A stretch of DNA of 64,000 nt, taken from assembly GCA_964030475.1 (NCBI GenBank), contig CAXIPT010000001.1, positions 20,237,385 through 20,301,384 on the forward strand. The letters run 5' to 3'. Of this stretch, positions 1 to 21,500 are shown one piece after another (the first letter of the stretch is position 1; each line of letters starts with the position of its first letter). A model generated the notes under the pieces. The model made no database searches, had not been told where the DNA came from, and saw only the letters and a program-made list of their open reading frames with translations. Source of the stretch: Tethya wilhelma. Its lineage: Eukaryota > Porifera > Demospongiae > Tethyida > Tethyidae. The translations under genes were made by a program, and so were the position numbers.

Positions 1-9296
<9,296 letters not shown>

Positions 9297-10020
9297 TTGA
9301 GAACGAGTGTTGTAGCTGTTGTGTTGATTAATGTACTCTAAAACATAATACTAACTGAATGCTGTAAAGGAAACACAATCCTGTTCCTTATTATTATTAT
9401 TATTATTATTAGCATTGTGTAAGACATTAATGTTGTCAAAAAGGTAATCAACTGGACAAGTATCAACCACATGCACATGGCAGGAGGGCCGTAACCATGT
9501 ACGCATGCGCATTAGTGTCGACGTGTGAGGCCGACCTTGCGGAATCTCTGGGAGAGTACCTGGGAGCTCCCCGGACCCCAACCTTAAACCAGTGAATAAA
9601 TTATATCAAAACATGTGACGCAATTTTACATAAAAACTCAAGGAAGACACCCAGAGTTATAAAGCGTAGAGGATTCAAATTATTTTATCTCCTGGCTCTG
9701 TTGACGGTCTTATTATCTCTGAGAAATTAATAAAACTGGACAACTTTTACAAGACAACTATAATTTACGGTAAATCAATACAAAGTCCATTTTCTTTGAG
9801 AAATTGATGAAACTGAACAACAGTTTTCGACGATTGAAGCAATTCTGTGAAATATTTTTAACGATAGTAACTATTGATCATAGTATAGGGCAGTGTCACT
9901 AAGAGAGTCACACCAAGTTAGTTTTGAAGAGTCCATGTATTATATCACATTGGCACTGTATTATCTTGAAGTTGCCTATCAGTCTGAAAGAATATCTAGC
10001 ACTAAAAGAATTGATTTGAC
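9297..10020. other. Intergenic, VCP to TRAF A
   Basis: Contains the VCP 3' UTR (ATT repeat at about 9390-9411, polyadenylation signal AATAAA at 9595) and the upstream region of TRAF A. Two diverged copies of a sequence around GAGAAATTRATRAAACTG lie at about 9720 and 9800. No gene is seen. Confidence 0.6.
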
Positions 10021-12226
10021 ATGCCTGGACACAAAGTTTCAAGAAACAACTTTAAAAACAAGGAACAGTACGATAGGCACATATGTGTCAAGTGTAAGCT
10101 ACTATTGAAGGAAGTCGTACAACCCAATTGTGGACACAGGCTTTGTCAAAGTTGTGCTGAGGAAATTCTTCAAACTCAGAGTCCTCCACTGTGCCCTCAT
10201 GAGGACTGCCGGGAGATATTCACCAATGAGGATGGTGCACATGTAAGCAGAACTGCATTGGCTATATGATTTGTGATTACAGCTATATGCTGTAGCAATG
10301 GGTGGCTATATACTGCATGCAGGTAGAAACAACTCTTCATGAAAATACTACACCGGTACCGGGGTGTGGTAGTAACATTCAAACCTTAATTGGATGTCAA
10401 GCATATGAATAAAATTTTTAATGTCACACATGGAAAATTCATTGGAAACATGCCGTGCACATGTATCAGCATGGCCTAAGTGACAACACAACACAACAAG
10501 ACAACAACAACAACACTAACAACAATACTAACAACAACACTAACAACAACACTAACAACAGCACTAACAACAACAGAAGAACAATTAAACAAAAGAAAAC
10601 CCCAAAAAATGAAACAACAGCTATAAACACAAATGAATTAGATTACTGCATAGTAGCTATATAGTAATAAAAGCATGCATACAGTATAGGGCACTCTAGG
10701 AATGCGTACAAAGCATGCAGTATAATACATAATGACACAATTAATAGACAGCTAACATGAATAAGGTACACTGCATGTATACAGAGAGTACGGTCACCTA
10801 TACACACATGCATTGACCAAAAACAACACACGTACGTTGTTAGGGGTTAGGAATGTGCACACGAAGTGGCCATGACTAATATGTGTGTAATGTTTCCCTT
10901 TTATAGTATTTCCCTGATCGATTCATAAGGAAAGAAATTCGAAACTTGGAAGTCATCTGTACCTTCTCCAGCCAGGGATGTCAGTGGGAAGGGAAGTTCA
11001 GCCAGCTGGAGAAACATCTGGAGACCTGTCTCTACTTCAGCTACGAGTGTGAATTCTGTGGAAAAAGTCTATCCCCAGATCAAATCGAGGAACATACAGC
11101 AAAATGCCAAGATACCACTCAGCCTTGCCCATTAGCTAAGGTTGGATGCAACTGTAAACAACAAATGACCAGGGAAGACCTTGCTACTCACATTAGCGAG
11201 CACCAAATTGAGCACTTCACCCTGCTTGCCGACAAAATAGTTTCCCTAGAAAAGAAATCCAATGAGCCACCTCAAGTTACAAATAGAAGGCCAATCAGAC
11301 AGCTAGGTGCCAAATCAGGCCAACGCCGTGTTGCTACAGACAGTGGTGAAGAAATATATGATCATGGTTATCACACTCTTCCTGATTTGGTCGAATCGGA
11401 TGGCCCAAACAGCTATCACTCTGCTTCTAAACGTAGTCCAAAACTTGACATGCTAACAAAGTATGTTACACCCGAAGAGAAAATTGAAGTTGTAGTAAAA
11501 AATCCTTACGATACTGAGAGCCACCTTGGAGCAGATGCATTAGATGATCATTTTCAGCGTAAACTACAGAAGCAACTAGGCAGTGAAATCCATAAAGTTC
11601 GTGGTGACCTTCAAACCTTCTTGATGAATGAGTTAAGAGTTAAAACCGATGAAATATCGACACTTCGAGCCACTATCAACAAATTGGAGAGATCTGTGAG
11701 ATCTAAGAATGCCGATACAGAAGACAAAGATTTCCGACTTTCTCTGATTGAAAATGCAAACTACGATGGCACAATGATATGGAAGATTCCCCAATTTTCT
11801 CAACGATTGTCAGATGCTCAAAATGGCAAGTACACGTCAATCTTTAGCCTACCCTTCTACACCAGTAGATATGGCTACAAGATGTGTATGCGTCTCTACA
11901 TCTTGGGAGATGGAATTGGCAAAGGGTCTCACATGTCACTCTTCTTTGTCCTGATGAAGGGAGAGTTTGACAACATCCTCCAGTGGCCCTTCACTCACAA
12001 GGTCACCTTCAAGCTCATCAACCAGGCAGGAGGAAGAGACGTGGTGGACACCTTCCAACCAGACCCAATGAGCAGCTCCTTCCGTAAGCCACGATCAGAC
12101 ATGAACATCGCCAGTGGATGTCCAAGGTTCGTGTCTCAAGGAGATCTGAGAAACAATGGTTTTATAGTTGATGACACCATCTTTGTCAAGTGCACCATCG
12201 ACACATCAACAATAAGATTACCTTAA
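10021..12226 (+). CDS. TRAF A: RING, TRAF zinc fingers, coiled coil, MATH (513 aa)
   Basis: Adaptor/E3-type TRAF protein; the family links TNF/IL-1/Toll-type receptors to NF-kB and MAPK signalling. Exons 10021-10242 and 10907-12226 join in phase 0 to give 513 residues. The first exon is a complete RING (HICVKC, CGHRLCQSC, CPHEDC) with about 74 residues. The second exon opens with YFPDRF, then TRAF-type fingers (CTFSSQGCQW...HLETC, CEFCGK...HTAKC, CPLAKVGC...H; about 87-160), a polar linker, a coiled coil (about 300-350) and MATH (GTMIWKIP at about 359 to the end). Pocket residues known from human TRAF2 are present: SRYGYK, SSSF, SGCP. The start ATG opens the RING exon. AATAAA is at 12453. Its nearest relatives are B and D in this window. 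The ligand and receptor are unknown. Confidence 0.93.
10495..10590. repeat. ACAACAACACTA minisatellite in TRAF A intron
   Basis: Repeats of AACAAC and ACTAACAACAAC with a 12-bp higher-order period lie in the intron 10243-10906. Coding potential across it is only simple Asn/Thr. Confidence 0.85.
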
Positions 12227-13359
12227 TTTAACTCCATGAATTTTTTTACTTTCAAACACCAAGATGCACCTAATTAAGTATGCTAATTAACATCTACACT
12301 CGCTCTGTAATACGTTAAACTTAGAAAATTAAACGAACTCCGTATTCTTCTCTTTCTCTTTTTGATGCAATGCCTTGCATCAGAGCTCTCTTTTTTTGTA
12401 CATTTTTTTTGTTGAGATTGTTACAATAGCGCATAGCTATGTCACTCTGAATAATAAAATGATTATGCTATTATAGCTGGCCATATTAATGCTTTCAATG
12501 CTGGCCCATAATTTATAGCAACACTCAAAGATAAAAAAAAAAATTTAAAAATTCATTAGAAAGTATATTTGCTGGCCTGTGCAGCATCACTCTGACTTAT
12601 ATAGCCAGCTAGTGCCATTTACTGCTGAGTCAGAGTGCTGAGTGCATTAGGCTAGGCAGCCTTACTGCTAAGTAACCTTTACCTTCATACAGTGGCACAT
12701 GTCATCATACATACATTAATTTTCATTGCACTGCAGTTGGTCAGGTGCCGATGGACTTTGGAGTGGCAATGAGTGAGAGTCAAGTGCATGGAAAATTTCA
12801 GTGGTCATTACATGCCTGAGCTGAGCATGGCACGTGCACTACTGGATATTCATCCATGCATCACATCATCATCATCATCACATGATCTGAGAATCTGGTT
12901 TGAATTTGAATCAGATCTGTAGAATGTTCTACACTCAGCTGCTCATTATTTTGCTCAAAATGGGCCTAGTACCTTCGTCCCGTACCTGATCATGCTAGTC
13001 TAGAACAGGCTGAAATGTTCAGAAGATACTGAGATACTGATCTTTATCTGCAGTAAAACTTCAGGTAAGTGCTCTAGACTGGCAAACTGGTTACACGGTA
13101 TAATTTTATGCTGATATTCTCCCACCAGCTGTCTCAAAGTTACTGACATCTGTTGAGGCATACAGTCTCCAGGGGCCTAACCTGCCAATCCACCTACCTC
13201 GGACTCTCAAGAACTGTGTCCAGCCACATACAGCTTGATAGCAATCATTTGTGGCTTGTCGTTTTTATAAACTGAGGAAGTCATCTCTGGCAGGTTTATC
13301 GCAGAGCTCCGCTCATCTGGTCTGTAAATTGTGCTTCTACAGTTAATACGATTTTCACG
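12227..13359. other. Intergenic, TRAF A to TRAF B
   Basis: TRAF A 3' UTR, then a region upstream of TRAF B. From about 12700 to 13300 it matches, with divergence, the sequence 24650-25450 upstream of TRAF D (shared around GACTTTGGAGTGGCA and CTCAAGAACTGTRT), so the 5' flank was duplicated with the gene. Confidence 0.7.
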
Positions 13360-16278
13360 ATGCCTGGATTTCATGTATCTCGAGACATATTCAAAGATAA
13401 GGAGCAATTTGATCGACATGTCTGTGCTCAATGTACCCTCCTAATGAAAGATGGTGTCCAGCCAACTTGTGGTCATCGATTGTGTCAAAGCTGTGCCGAA
13501 GAAATCGTTCAAACTCAGAGTCCTCCACTCTGCCCACATCAAGACTGTGGTGAAGAGTTCAAGAATGAAGATGGTACTTATGTAAGTTACTAAAGTCCAT
13601 CTGGTTTGAGAATGCCGGTAGAAAAATTGAATAACTTTCTAAATATCCAACCAATTTCAAAATTTCAAGCACCATTGGAAAGCACTCGTTCTCCCTGTTC
13701 TTTTGGTTGCTTTTTCAGCTTCCTATGCCTTACCAGTCAAAAGTTAGCTATTTTGCCCCATATAAAAAGTATTGTATGAATCTCATTATTTCACTTCTGG
13801 CGGCATTCTCAAACCAGATGGACTTTATAATAGGGTCATGCATGGAGGATCCTTGCTACTGTACTATGTATTGAATTATTCCACCCTTAACCCAATTTTG
13901 GCCTCAACCCCTACTTCATGATCTAACTCTTGGTTGTTGTTGTTGTTGTTGGTGATATCAGTTACACTGTGTTGACGTGATGCTATGCGTCAGGAATGCT
14001 GTTGGTTACACAGTTTTTATAAAATGCATATTATGTATCCAGACATGCATTCTTGACTAATTACACGAACTATTGAGTTACAGCAACTCATGAATAACAA
14101 TGATTTTATTCTTGCATATAGTACCGGATCATAGTTGCCAACTTCCTCCAACTGAACCCTAGCGGGACATTAAAACCGCATAGCCTCGTACCCAGGCTCT
14201 CTCCTTTGACCTTTCACTCACGGAAAGGAAGGAGAGAACCTGGGAGCTCACGTCACGCACGTGCACTTAAATTAATGAGCGTGGGTGAAAGCGACCACAA
14301 TCCACGTGCTGATCTAGATTTTTTTCCCTCAAGTTTAGCGGCAAAGAAACTAAACTGGTATTTTGTTGGTAGTGCTCTCCTTATTTTTCAAGGAGGGAGG
14401 GGCCTGGGTACGAGGCTAAAACCGCACACACAAAAATGTAAACCACGCCTCTTTTATGTAATGACACACCCCTTTTATTGCAATAGTTCAAAGTGCAAAA
14501 TGCTTCTTAGCATAGCGATTGTGAACTAGCGCTTTAGAAAGCTCAATATTCAGCTTTTTAAAAACAGATTTAAGACATTTGTCACCATAGAGCTGCTAAA
14601 AGCTAAATTTTGAGGCACAGATCTTCATTTTTCAAGAAAGCGAGACACTTCATTGCTTTTGGAGCAGGTCGGGACATGGCGGGACAGAGGTCAAAAAAGC
14701 AGGACTGTCTTGCCAGAATCGGGACGGTTGGCAACTATGCCGTATAGCACAAAAATTTGGCAGATTTTAATATTGGTGGTTTTGGTAAGGACTGCCAATA
14801 TTAAACCCGTGAAACATTCATTTTTGCACACACAGATATGCAATAGATGTATTGCTGTGTGCACTACCACCAAAATGAAATCCGCCAAAATGAAATTTTT
14901 GACAATCTGCCAAATTTTATTCTCGCCAATATTTTGTGCCCTACAGTATTTCCCTGATCGATTCATAAGGAAAGAAATCCAAAACTTGGAAGTCTTCTGT
15001 ACCTTCTCCAGCCAGGGATGTCAGTGGGAGGGGAAGTTCAGCCAGCTGGAGAAACATCTGGAGACCTGTCTGTACTTCAGCTACGAGTGTAAATTCTGTG
15101 GAAAGAGCTTCTCGCCAGATAAATTTGAGCAACACAAAGCAAAATGCCAAGAGTCTAATCAGCCTTGCCCATTAGCTACAGTTGGATGTCATTCCAAACA
15201 ACCTATGACCAAAGAAGACCTTGCTGCTCATTTCAGTGAAAACCAAATCGAGCACTTTACCCTGATTGTCGATAAATTAGTTTCACTGGAAAAGATATCG
15301 AAACAGTCACCTCGAGTTGCAAATGAGAGTCCCACTAAACAGCTAGTTGCTAGACCCATTGTTGGAGATAGCGGCAAAAAACCCGAGGAAGATCATACAT
15401 CAGATGGTGGTTATCATACCCTCCCCGATGTGGTGGAAACAGACGGTCCCAACAGCTATTGTTCCACTTCTAAACCCAATCCCAAAATTATAACCGACAC
15501 ACAGTTGACAAAGCATGTGACCCCCAAAGAGAAATTTCAGTATGAAGTTGAGAATCCTTACGATACTGAGAGCCACCTTGGAGTAAGTGCATTTGGTGAA
15601 CATTTTCAGCGTAAACTCCAACAACTACTAGGAAGTGAAGTCCTCAAAGTTCGTAGTGACCTTCAAACCTTTTTGGTGAACGAATTAAGACTCAAGACAG
15701 ATGAAATAGCAACACTTCGAGCTACAATCAACAAGCTGGAGAGATCAGTGAGATCTAAGAATGCTGATACTGAAGATAAAGATTTTAGGCTTTCTCTAAT
15801 AGAAAATGCAAATTATGATGGTACAATGATATGGAAAATACCACAATTCTCTCAACGATTATCCGATGCTCAAAATGGCAAATACACGTCAATCTTCAGC
15901 CTACCATTTTACACCAGTAGGTACGGCTACAAGATGTGTATGCGGCTGTACATCTTGGGAGATGGAATTGGCAAAGGGTCTCACATGTCACTCTTCTTTG
16001 TCCTGATGAAGGGAGAGTTTGACAACATCCTCCAGTGGCCCTTCACTCACAAAGTCACCTTCAAGCTCATTAACCAGGCAGGAGGAAGAGACGTGCTGGA
16101 CACCTTCCAACCAGACCCAATGAGCAGCTCCTTCCGTAAGCCACGATCAGACATGAACATCGCCAGTGGGTGTCCAAGGTTCGTGTCTCAAGGAGATCTC
16201 AGAAACAGTGGCTTCATAGTGGATGATACGATCTTTATTAAATGCACCATCGACACAGCAACAATAAGACTGCCTTGA
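13360..16278 (+). CDS. TRAF B: RING, TRAF zinc fingers, coiled coil, MATH (517 aa)
   Basis: Exons 13360-13581 and 14947-16278 join in phase 0. The RING exon has CAQC, CGHRLCQSC and CPHQDC. The second exon carries YFPDRF, the fingers (CTFSSQGCQW, CKFCGK), the PNSYCS linker block also found in D, a coiled coil around LRATINKLERSVRSKN and MATH from about residue 363. The pocket motifs SRYGYK, SSSF and SGCP are intact. The 1.37-kb intron is swollen by three transposon insertions. The acceptor used lies at their right edge, and the frame is open upstream of it back to about 14653, so an alternative 5' exon is possible. AATAAA is near 16424. Confidence 0.92.
14130..14739. mobile_element. Transposon with CATAGTTGCCAAC ends in TRAF B intron
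   Basis: CATAGTTGCCAAC at 14130-14142 is inverted at 14727-14739. TATAGTA on the left and TATAGCA on the right may be the target duplication. It is host to the nested element 14181-14418. The corresponding place in the TRAF D intron is empty. No transposase is present. Confidence 0.6.
14181..14418. mobile_element. Nested 238-bp TAG-end inverted-repeat element
   Basis: It begins TAGCCTCGTACCCAGGC and ends with the matching complement. AAACCGCA flanks both sides (14173-14180 and 14419-14426), an 8-bp target duplication. It is inserted inside the larger element 14130-14739. Confidence 0.85.
14742..14944. mobile_element. Palindromic AT-rich element abutting TRAF B splice acceptor
   Basis: Inverted arms start GTATAGCACAAAAATTTGGC and end GCCAATATTTTGTGCCCTAC. 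The right edge runs straight into the AG at 14945-14946 that precedes the TRAF B second exon. Confidence 0.6.
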
Positions 16279-17172
16279 ATGTACCTTCATACCGACTCAA
16301 ATGATTATTATAACTTTAACATTAATTTTGTTGGGTTACATTATTATTATTATCATAATTTTTATTATTATAGCTAGTATACATTGCCATGCCATGCAGC
16401 CAGTTGTTGTACAATATTATTATTAATAAAACTGATTTAATGTGATCATGTTATTAAACCTTAGACTGAATTTGATTTTCAAGTCTCAATCTTTTTGCTG
16501 ATATTTAACGTTAGTGTTTGACTGATTATGAGAAATTAAGACTTCGTATACAGGGAAACAAAGGATACTCTGGGGAATAATTATAAATTCAGGTTGTATA
16601 TTAAATTATATATATAATTATACATAGAGAGGTTGTCCTCTTCTCGGAGGTTCTGTTTGCATGTATTGCTACAGATGGGAATTGGAATTTTCGGGAACTA
16701 AGAACATTATCCTTTGTTAAGAGGTTTATAATATAATTTAGTGTCCCTATCTCCGAGGGTCCACTATTGGAGGTTCAACTGTAATGGTTAATATCATGTG
16801 ACTAGCATAATGTATCGTATGCAATCAATATTCTACTGTATAAGGTTATTACACAATGTCATGCTATGATAGTTTAACTACTTATTATAGACGTGAGATA
16901 TAACTTAATAAGTACACTGCATCTATGGTCAGCTGACTTAGCCTGACTAACGACTTGTATTTTTAAGACAATGCCACTGCAGTATGATACACAAACTTGG
17001 AAATTATTATCGTGTCCTAACTGTTTTGACTATTTTAGGAATTAACTTACATGACTTGTGTTACCTTATTTTAGTATAATGGTATAATATTAAATGGTGA
17101 GCGCACAGCAATTTCAAGCTAAGTCAGTTGCTCTCATGATCAGATCTTGGTAATGCAAAGGTAGTGATATCG
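16279..17172. other. Intergenic, TRAF B to gene E
   Basis: TRAF B 3' UTR with ATT-rich runs. The rest is AT-rich sequence in which I see no gene or clear repeat. Confidence 0.5.
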
Positions 17173-19051
17173 ATGTCTCACCAACATTTGAAAGACACTG
17201 TTCCAGATGTTAGCAACAACTGTTCTACGAAGGAGGTAACTGTGCTTTTGATTTGTGTACACTATAGCTGTATGTATGAATGAATGATTTTTGCGTTTCC
17301 AAATTTAAAAAAAAGTATATATATATTATAATATGCTCCATGCAACCTCCCTGCCATGGCTACAATTTATCATGATTCTATAATAATTATATCTGGCTAT
17401 AATCTATAGACAGGTAATTTGATTGTAATTTATTGTTATGGGGGATATAGGTGAATAATTATAAACTAAGATATTTTCTTCTTTCTTGACAGACTGCACT
17501 TGGTTTGTATAATGATTGAGCCCAAAACCAAGTACTATAATTGTACTATATGTTTTTCTAGAGTGTATGGTTATTGTAACCTGAGGGCGGCTGTATGTTT
17601 TTTCCGAGCTCGAGGGAAAAAGCTCATACACCCTAGGTAGTAGCCTCGTTCCCAGGCTTTCCCTATATAATTTATTCATTTTGGTTATTTTAGCCAACTA
17701 AAAAAAGAAAGGTGAAGGCTGGGAACGATGCTACTAGGTAGTGTATCAGCTCATGGTTAGACAGTGACTGTGTACATGGCCAATGTACACTAGGCGGTGC
17801 TGTGTACTAACTATGGTTTTTGGACAACTATTTTGTGAGAAAAAGACAGGCCTGGGTAGTGAATACTAGTGATATCTTGAGTACACTGGCATGCTTGTAC
17901 CCCTCAACCTAGAATCTACTGTTTGAAAACATGTTTTTGGAACTAACTATCTCAGGCCTGGATCTGATTCATTTTATTGCCTTCTTTGATTCCAAAATCC
18001 ACCGTCTATATTTTGCATAACTACAATTAATGTCGACGTCATGCATGCATGAATGCATGATTGTAGGAATATCCTAATATGTCAGTTATAGTTATTCAAA
18101 ACCAAGTTATGCATGTTGCATGGATATTCATAAGTCATGTGCTACTCACATTATTTGCCATATATCGACCTACACGGCAATTCATGAATGATCAATAATT
18201 TCTTCAAATTAGGTTCGTAGCTATAGCAGGGATGATCAGGCTAGGCCACCAAGCATTGTGAGTGACAATGGCTTAGGAAAAGAGCGAACATTAAGCACTG
18301 CTTCAACTTCTGGAAGTTCTGGTGCTCGGCGATCCACCATAACAGAAGCACATGATGAGCCACGTGTGGCAGGCTTCAATCAACAAATAGGAGAACAGCT
18401 ATCAACAAGTCATGATGAACGAGAGGTAATAATAAATACGTATCCTGACTCTCCATGGCTGAATATGACCATACATGCACATAATGACATGTTCATCCTA
18501 TTATTATCATATATGCTTGAAACTGAGTGTCCATATAATAATGCATGTAACAGTATTAGTATTATATTACGTAGGTTAAAGACTTACACAGAAGAAGGCA
18601 ACGTAGATTGCAACCTAATAGCACACCGATGCCAAAGGCCAAGAGTGAGGACAATAATATGACTTCCGAGTCTGCTCATGATCAGTCTGGCGATACTAAT
18701 TTTAGCACTGAAAGTATATCTCACACCGGAATTCATACACAAGACACAGATACAAACCCACAGTATCCTTTTAGTGTAAAGTTAAGTTCACCATCATATC
18801 TTATGAAGGCTAATACTCTGACGCAAGTGCTACAGGATGAACAAAAAGATCAATTATCAAAAGCTCTCACTCAGGAGCTACAGGATAAAAAAGATGAACT
18901 ATCAAAGGCTCTCACTCAGGAACTACAGGACAAAAAAGATGAACTATCAAAGGCTCTCACTCAGGAACTACAGGACAAAAAAGATGAACTTTTAAAGGCT
19001 CTCACTCAGGAACTACAGGATAAATTCAATGCACAAAAAGACCAAAGTTAA
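17173..19051 (+). CDS. Gene E: TRAF-cluster paralogue with pentadecad coiled coil, MATH lost (250 aa)
   Basis: Exons 17173-17235, 18213-18425 and 18575-19051 all join in phase 0 (21+71+158 residues). Exon 2 is Ser/Thr-rich and predicted disordered. Exon 3 starts with a basic stretch (HRRRQRR), then KAKSED and TDTNPQY blocks that match gene G (KAKSED, SDMNPVY), then four near-identical 15-residue repeats of KALTQELQDKKDELS. The protein ends QDKFNAQKDQS where gene G reads TRFNAYEQQQ, just before the G coiled coil leads to MATH. Gene E is therefore a 3'-truncated member of the G/H family. It may still make a helical oligomerising protein or may be decaying; expression is unknown. Confidence 0.7.
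17641..17733. mobile_element. 93-bp TAG-end inverted-repeat element with 8-bp target duplication
   Basis: It begins TAGCCTCGTTCCCAGGC and ends GGGAACGATGCTA. CTAGGTAG lies directly on both sides (17633-17640 and 17734-17741). It is in the first intron of gene E. Confidence 0.85.
18855..19025 (+). repeat. 45-bp in-frame tandem repeat (15-residue unit) in gene E
   Basis: Four units, near identical at DNA level, encode KALTQELQDKKDELS-type residues. The last unit differs mainly at SK to LK. Confidence 0.92.
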
Positions 19052-19494
19052 TCATTTAAATTTATCAGACTTGTCAACCCATGATTCCTGGATGTCAGTC
19101 ATGGCATGGATAATTATTATTGCAATTGTTTTTGTTTGTCATCATCAGATGTTAATATAATTATATCATGTGCCCATGCATTTTCCAGCCTCAGCTTCTT
19201 GATTCTTGATCTTTATACGTAATCGTAATATCACTGCTAGTCTCGTTCCCAGACTATTTTGTGCTGCAGTACTGGGATCGGGAACAAAACCATAGCGATT
19301 ATTCTGATGGTAAATGCGCATGCGCATATAGCTTTTGGCCTTTTGGGGAATTAGATTACCGGTAGGACAAATACGGATAAAATAACCACAACAATGGAAC
19401 GGGACGCAGATAAAACCTATAAGCCCAACTTCAGGCAAATAAATAATCCAAGAGTGATGTTGAAAAACAAAAACTAAGAGCCGGGACAGCAAAA
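19052..19494. other. Intergenic, gene E to gene F
   Basis: Mostly unique sequence. CTAGTCTCGTTCCCAGAC at about 19239 is a single end of the TAG-end transposon family with no convincing partner. It also contains the promoter side of gene F. Confidence 0.5.
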
Positions 19495-21296
19495 ATGGAA
19501 GGCCTCGATAAAAGGATAGAAGTTGAACCTAAGGTGAGCCTAAATTCGGGCTGTGCAAAAATTTTTGACCGATGCGTGTTTGGTGACAACACAAGTAGAT
19601 GATCAGTTAGCTTTGAAGTTTCAGCTCATTATGTGAGCTTTTCAGTGGCAATGAATGAGTCAATGATCTATGGTGATTGCCCCAGGCACGATTGGCCTGT
19701 GACCATGCGTGGCACAGCAATGGTGGACGGCAATGGTGGGACAGCAATTTGAATCAGTGAATTTCATGAATGTGAATGTCAGCAGCCTGCATCTTGCATG
19801 CACCATGGTATTGTGGTAATCTACATGTAAATTCCACATAGATTTTACAGCAGAATTTGTTCATACAACTGAAAAATTGACGATTTGCTGATTTGCTTCA
19901 TAGAATGTAGAATAAACAAGAATGAGGAATTAAAATTTGACGATTTGGATGTGCACATAAAGTCCGAATCGTCAGTTGAAAAAATTATTAAATTCCCCGT
20001 CAACATTTTTCACAATACCCCACAAAGATTATTGCCCTGAATGACTACTTTGCATTAAATTTTGTTAGTGTATTAAGTATATTATCATACTCATTAACCA
20101 CTATATAGTTTGTTGTACATATTAGAGTATTTTTTCCTTGTGCCATTGAAAATATATATGTACTATATTATAGCCTGCGGTGTGTCCTGTCATCTACTCA
20201 TAATGACCCCAATTTGTATGCACATAGCATATTGGTTGCATCCATCAGTCTAATCACTCTAATGATTGTTGTCATGCTATTATACACTTGGGAATATTTA
20301 GTCAAGATGTTCATACTAATATGAATATTTAATTTACATACCTCTTATACAAGGAATGTATTGAAGGACCACATGTATGGTAAATGTGTGCTTAAACATG
20401 ATGTGCACAGTTCCAATAGGTTCATGCAATAGGAACTATATAGATGTCCAAATATAGAATCATTAACACTTGTATAATCCACAAGAATTTCATGACAATC
20501 CCACATGAATCACTATGATACTGTTAATAATTATTTTTGCGTCCCTTTTCCATAATTATTATACAGACTGAAGGTAGTAAATCTGGGACTACCACAAGTC
20601 TTGGTCATGAAAACAAAGACATGACGACACATCGGCGATCACCATTACCAAACGAAATCAGCGATTCAGAAACAAGTGGTTATGTTGATCCCTTTGGAGA
20701 TGACTCAACTGAATATTCGGCTCATAAAAGAAGTGACAGTACAAAACGTGCTCGACCACTAAGCACTGTAGAAGATGGTGATTTTGCTGGTGCCCGTCCA
20801 TCTAGCTATGTTGAAGGAGATCAAGTACCAGTTCCAGTGAGAACAAAACACAAGGAACCTATTAAGGTACAGCTTTAAAGCCTTCAATTTGATACCTTTG
20901 ATTATTGCATAAGGTTGTCTTTGGCACTATTTTTACTTTAATCAAATTGTTTGCATCGCACTGTCTTGTTTATATGCGTGTATTACAAGGTTCGGTATTT
21001 ATAATATTATTATCAGATGGGGAATTTTGTAACAGTGTACTGAAACAAAAACACTTATATAGACAGACACTTTGTGTCATCATCATAACTCCAAACATAT
21101 TTAGTGATCACGAAATCGTACTTACATACCATACATGCCTCTATCATAATTTAATCATTTGGCAACAGATTGCTTGTGCATACTTTGTATATACAATATT
21201 ATTATCATGCTGTGCATACCATTTGGTTTAGTTCAGCAAACCATTTTTTATTATCAAAACATTACCGCAAATCAACAATCACAATTAATACCCCCT

Positions 21297-21333
<37 letters not shown>

Positions 21334-21411
21334 CACATGGCAGCAAGCTGTAAATAAAAAAAGAAGGAGAGGTCGAAGAAAATCACTTGAATCTGCCCAA
21401 CTTTTGGGTGA
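19495..21411 (+). pseudogene. Gene F: MATH-half family member, cut off at an assembly N
   Basis: Exons 19495-19533 (MEGLDKRIEVEPK), 20567-20866 and 21344-21411 join in phase 0. Exons 2 and 3 and their intron are identical to those of gene G. Exon 2 holds the family blocks RRSPLPNE and ARPLSTVEDG. The third exon stops being gene-like at 21411, next to the N at 21412, where unrelated minus-strand receptor sequence begins. The coiled coil and MATH domain are therefore absent. This is either a real truncation or an assembly join; I cannot tell which. Confidence 0.7.
20566..21411 (+). repeat. 846-bp duplicate, copy 1
   Basis: Reads the same as 30721-31566 (offset 10155), including introns and the CA microsatellite. 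Identity starts exactly at the acceptor G before the exon; the intron upstream is only loosely similar between copies. The right end is the N at 21412. Confidence 0.95.
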
Positions 21412-21500
21412 NAGATCCACACACACAACAATAATATCAACACAAACAAACAAACAAACAATACATTTAAAACAACAAACAAGTGAGACTGTTTATCTTT

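Noticed and set aside
9515..9575. Sequence around CTGGGAGAGTACCTGGGAGCTCC faintly like the 3' part of 5S rRNA
   Set aside because: Only a short GGGAG/CCTGGGA likeness; no 5' half and no consistent secondary structure.
14653..14946. Open frame continuous with TRAF B exon 2 as a true 5' exon
   Set aside because: Most of it is transposon sequence and the RING exon with a good donor lies upstream; kept only as a possible alternative.
20905..21231. 108-codon open frame present in both copies of the 846-bp duplicate
   Set aside because: Lies in the intron between family exons 2 and 3; hydrophobic chance frame, duplicated because the whole segment is.
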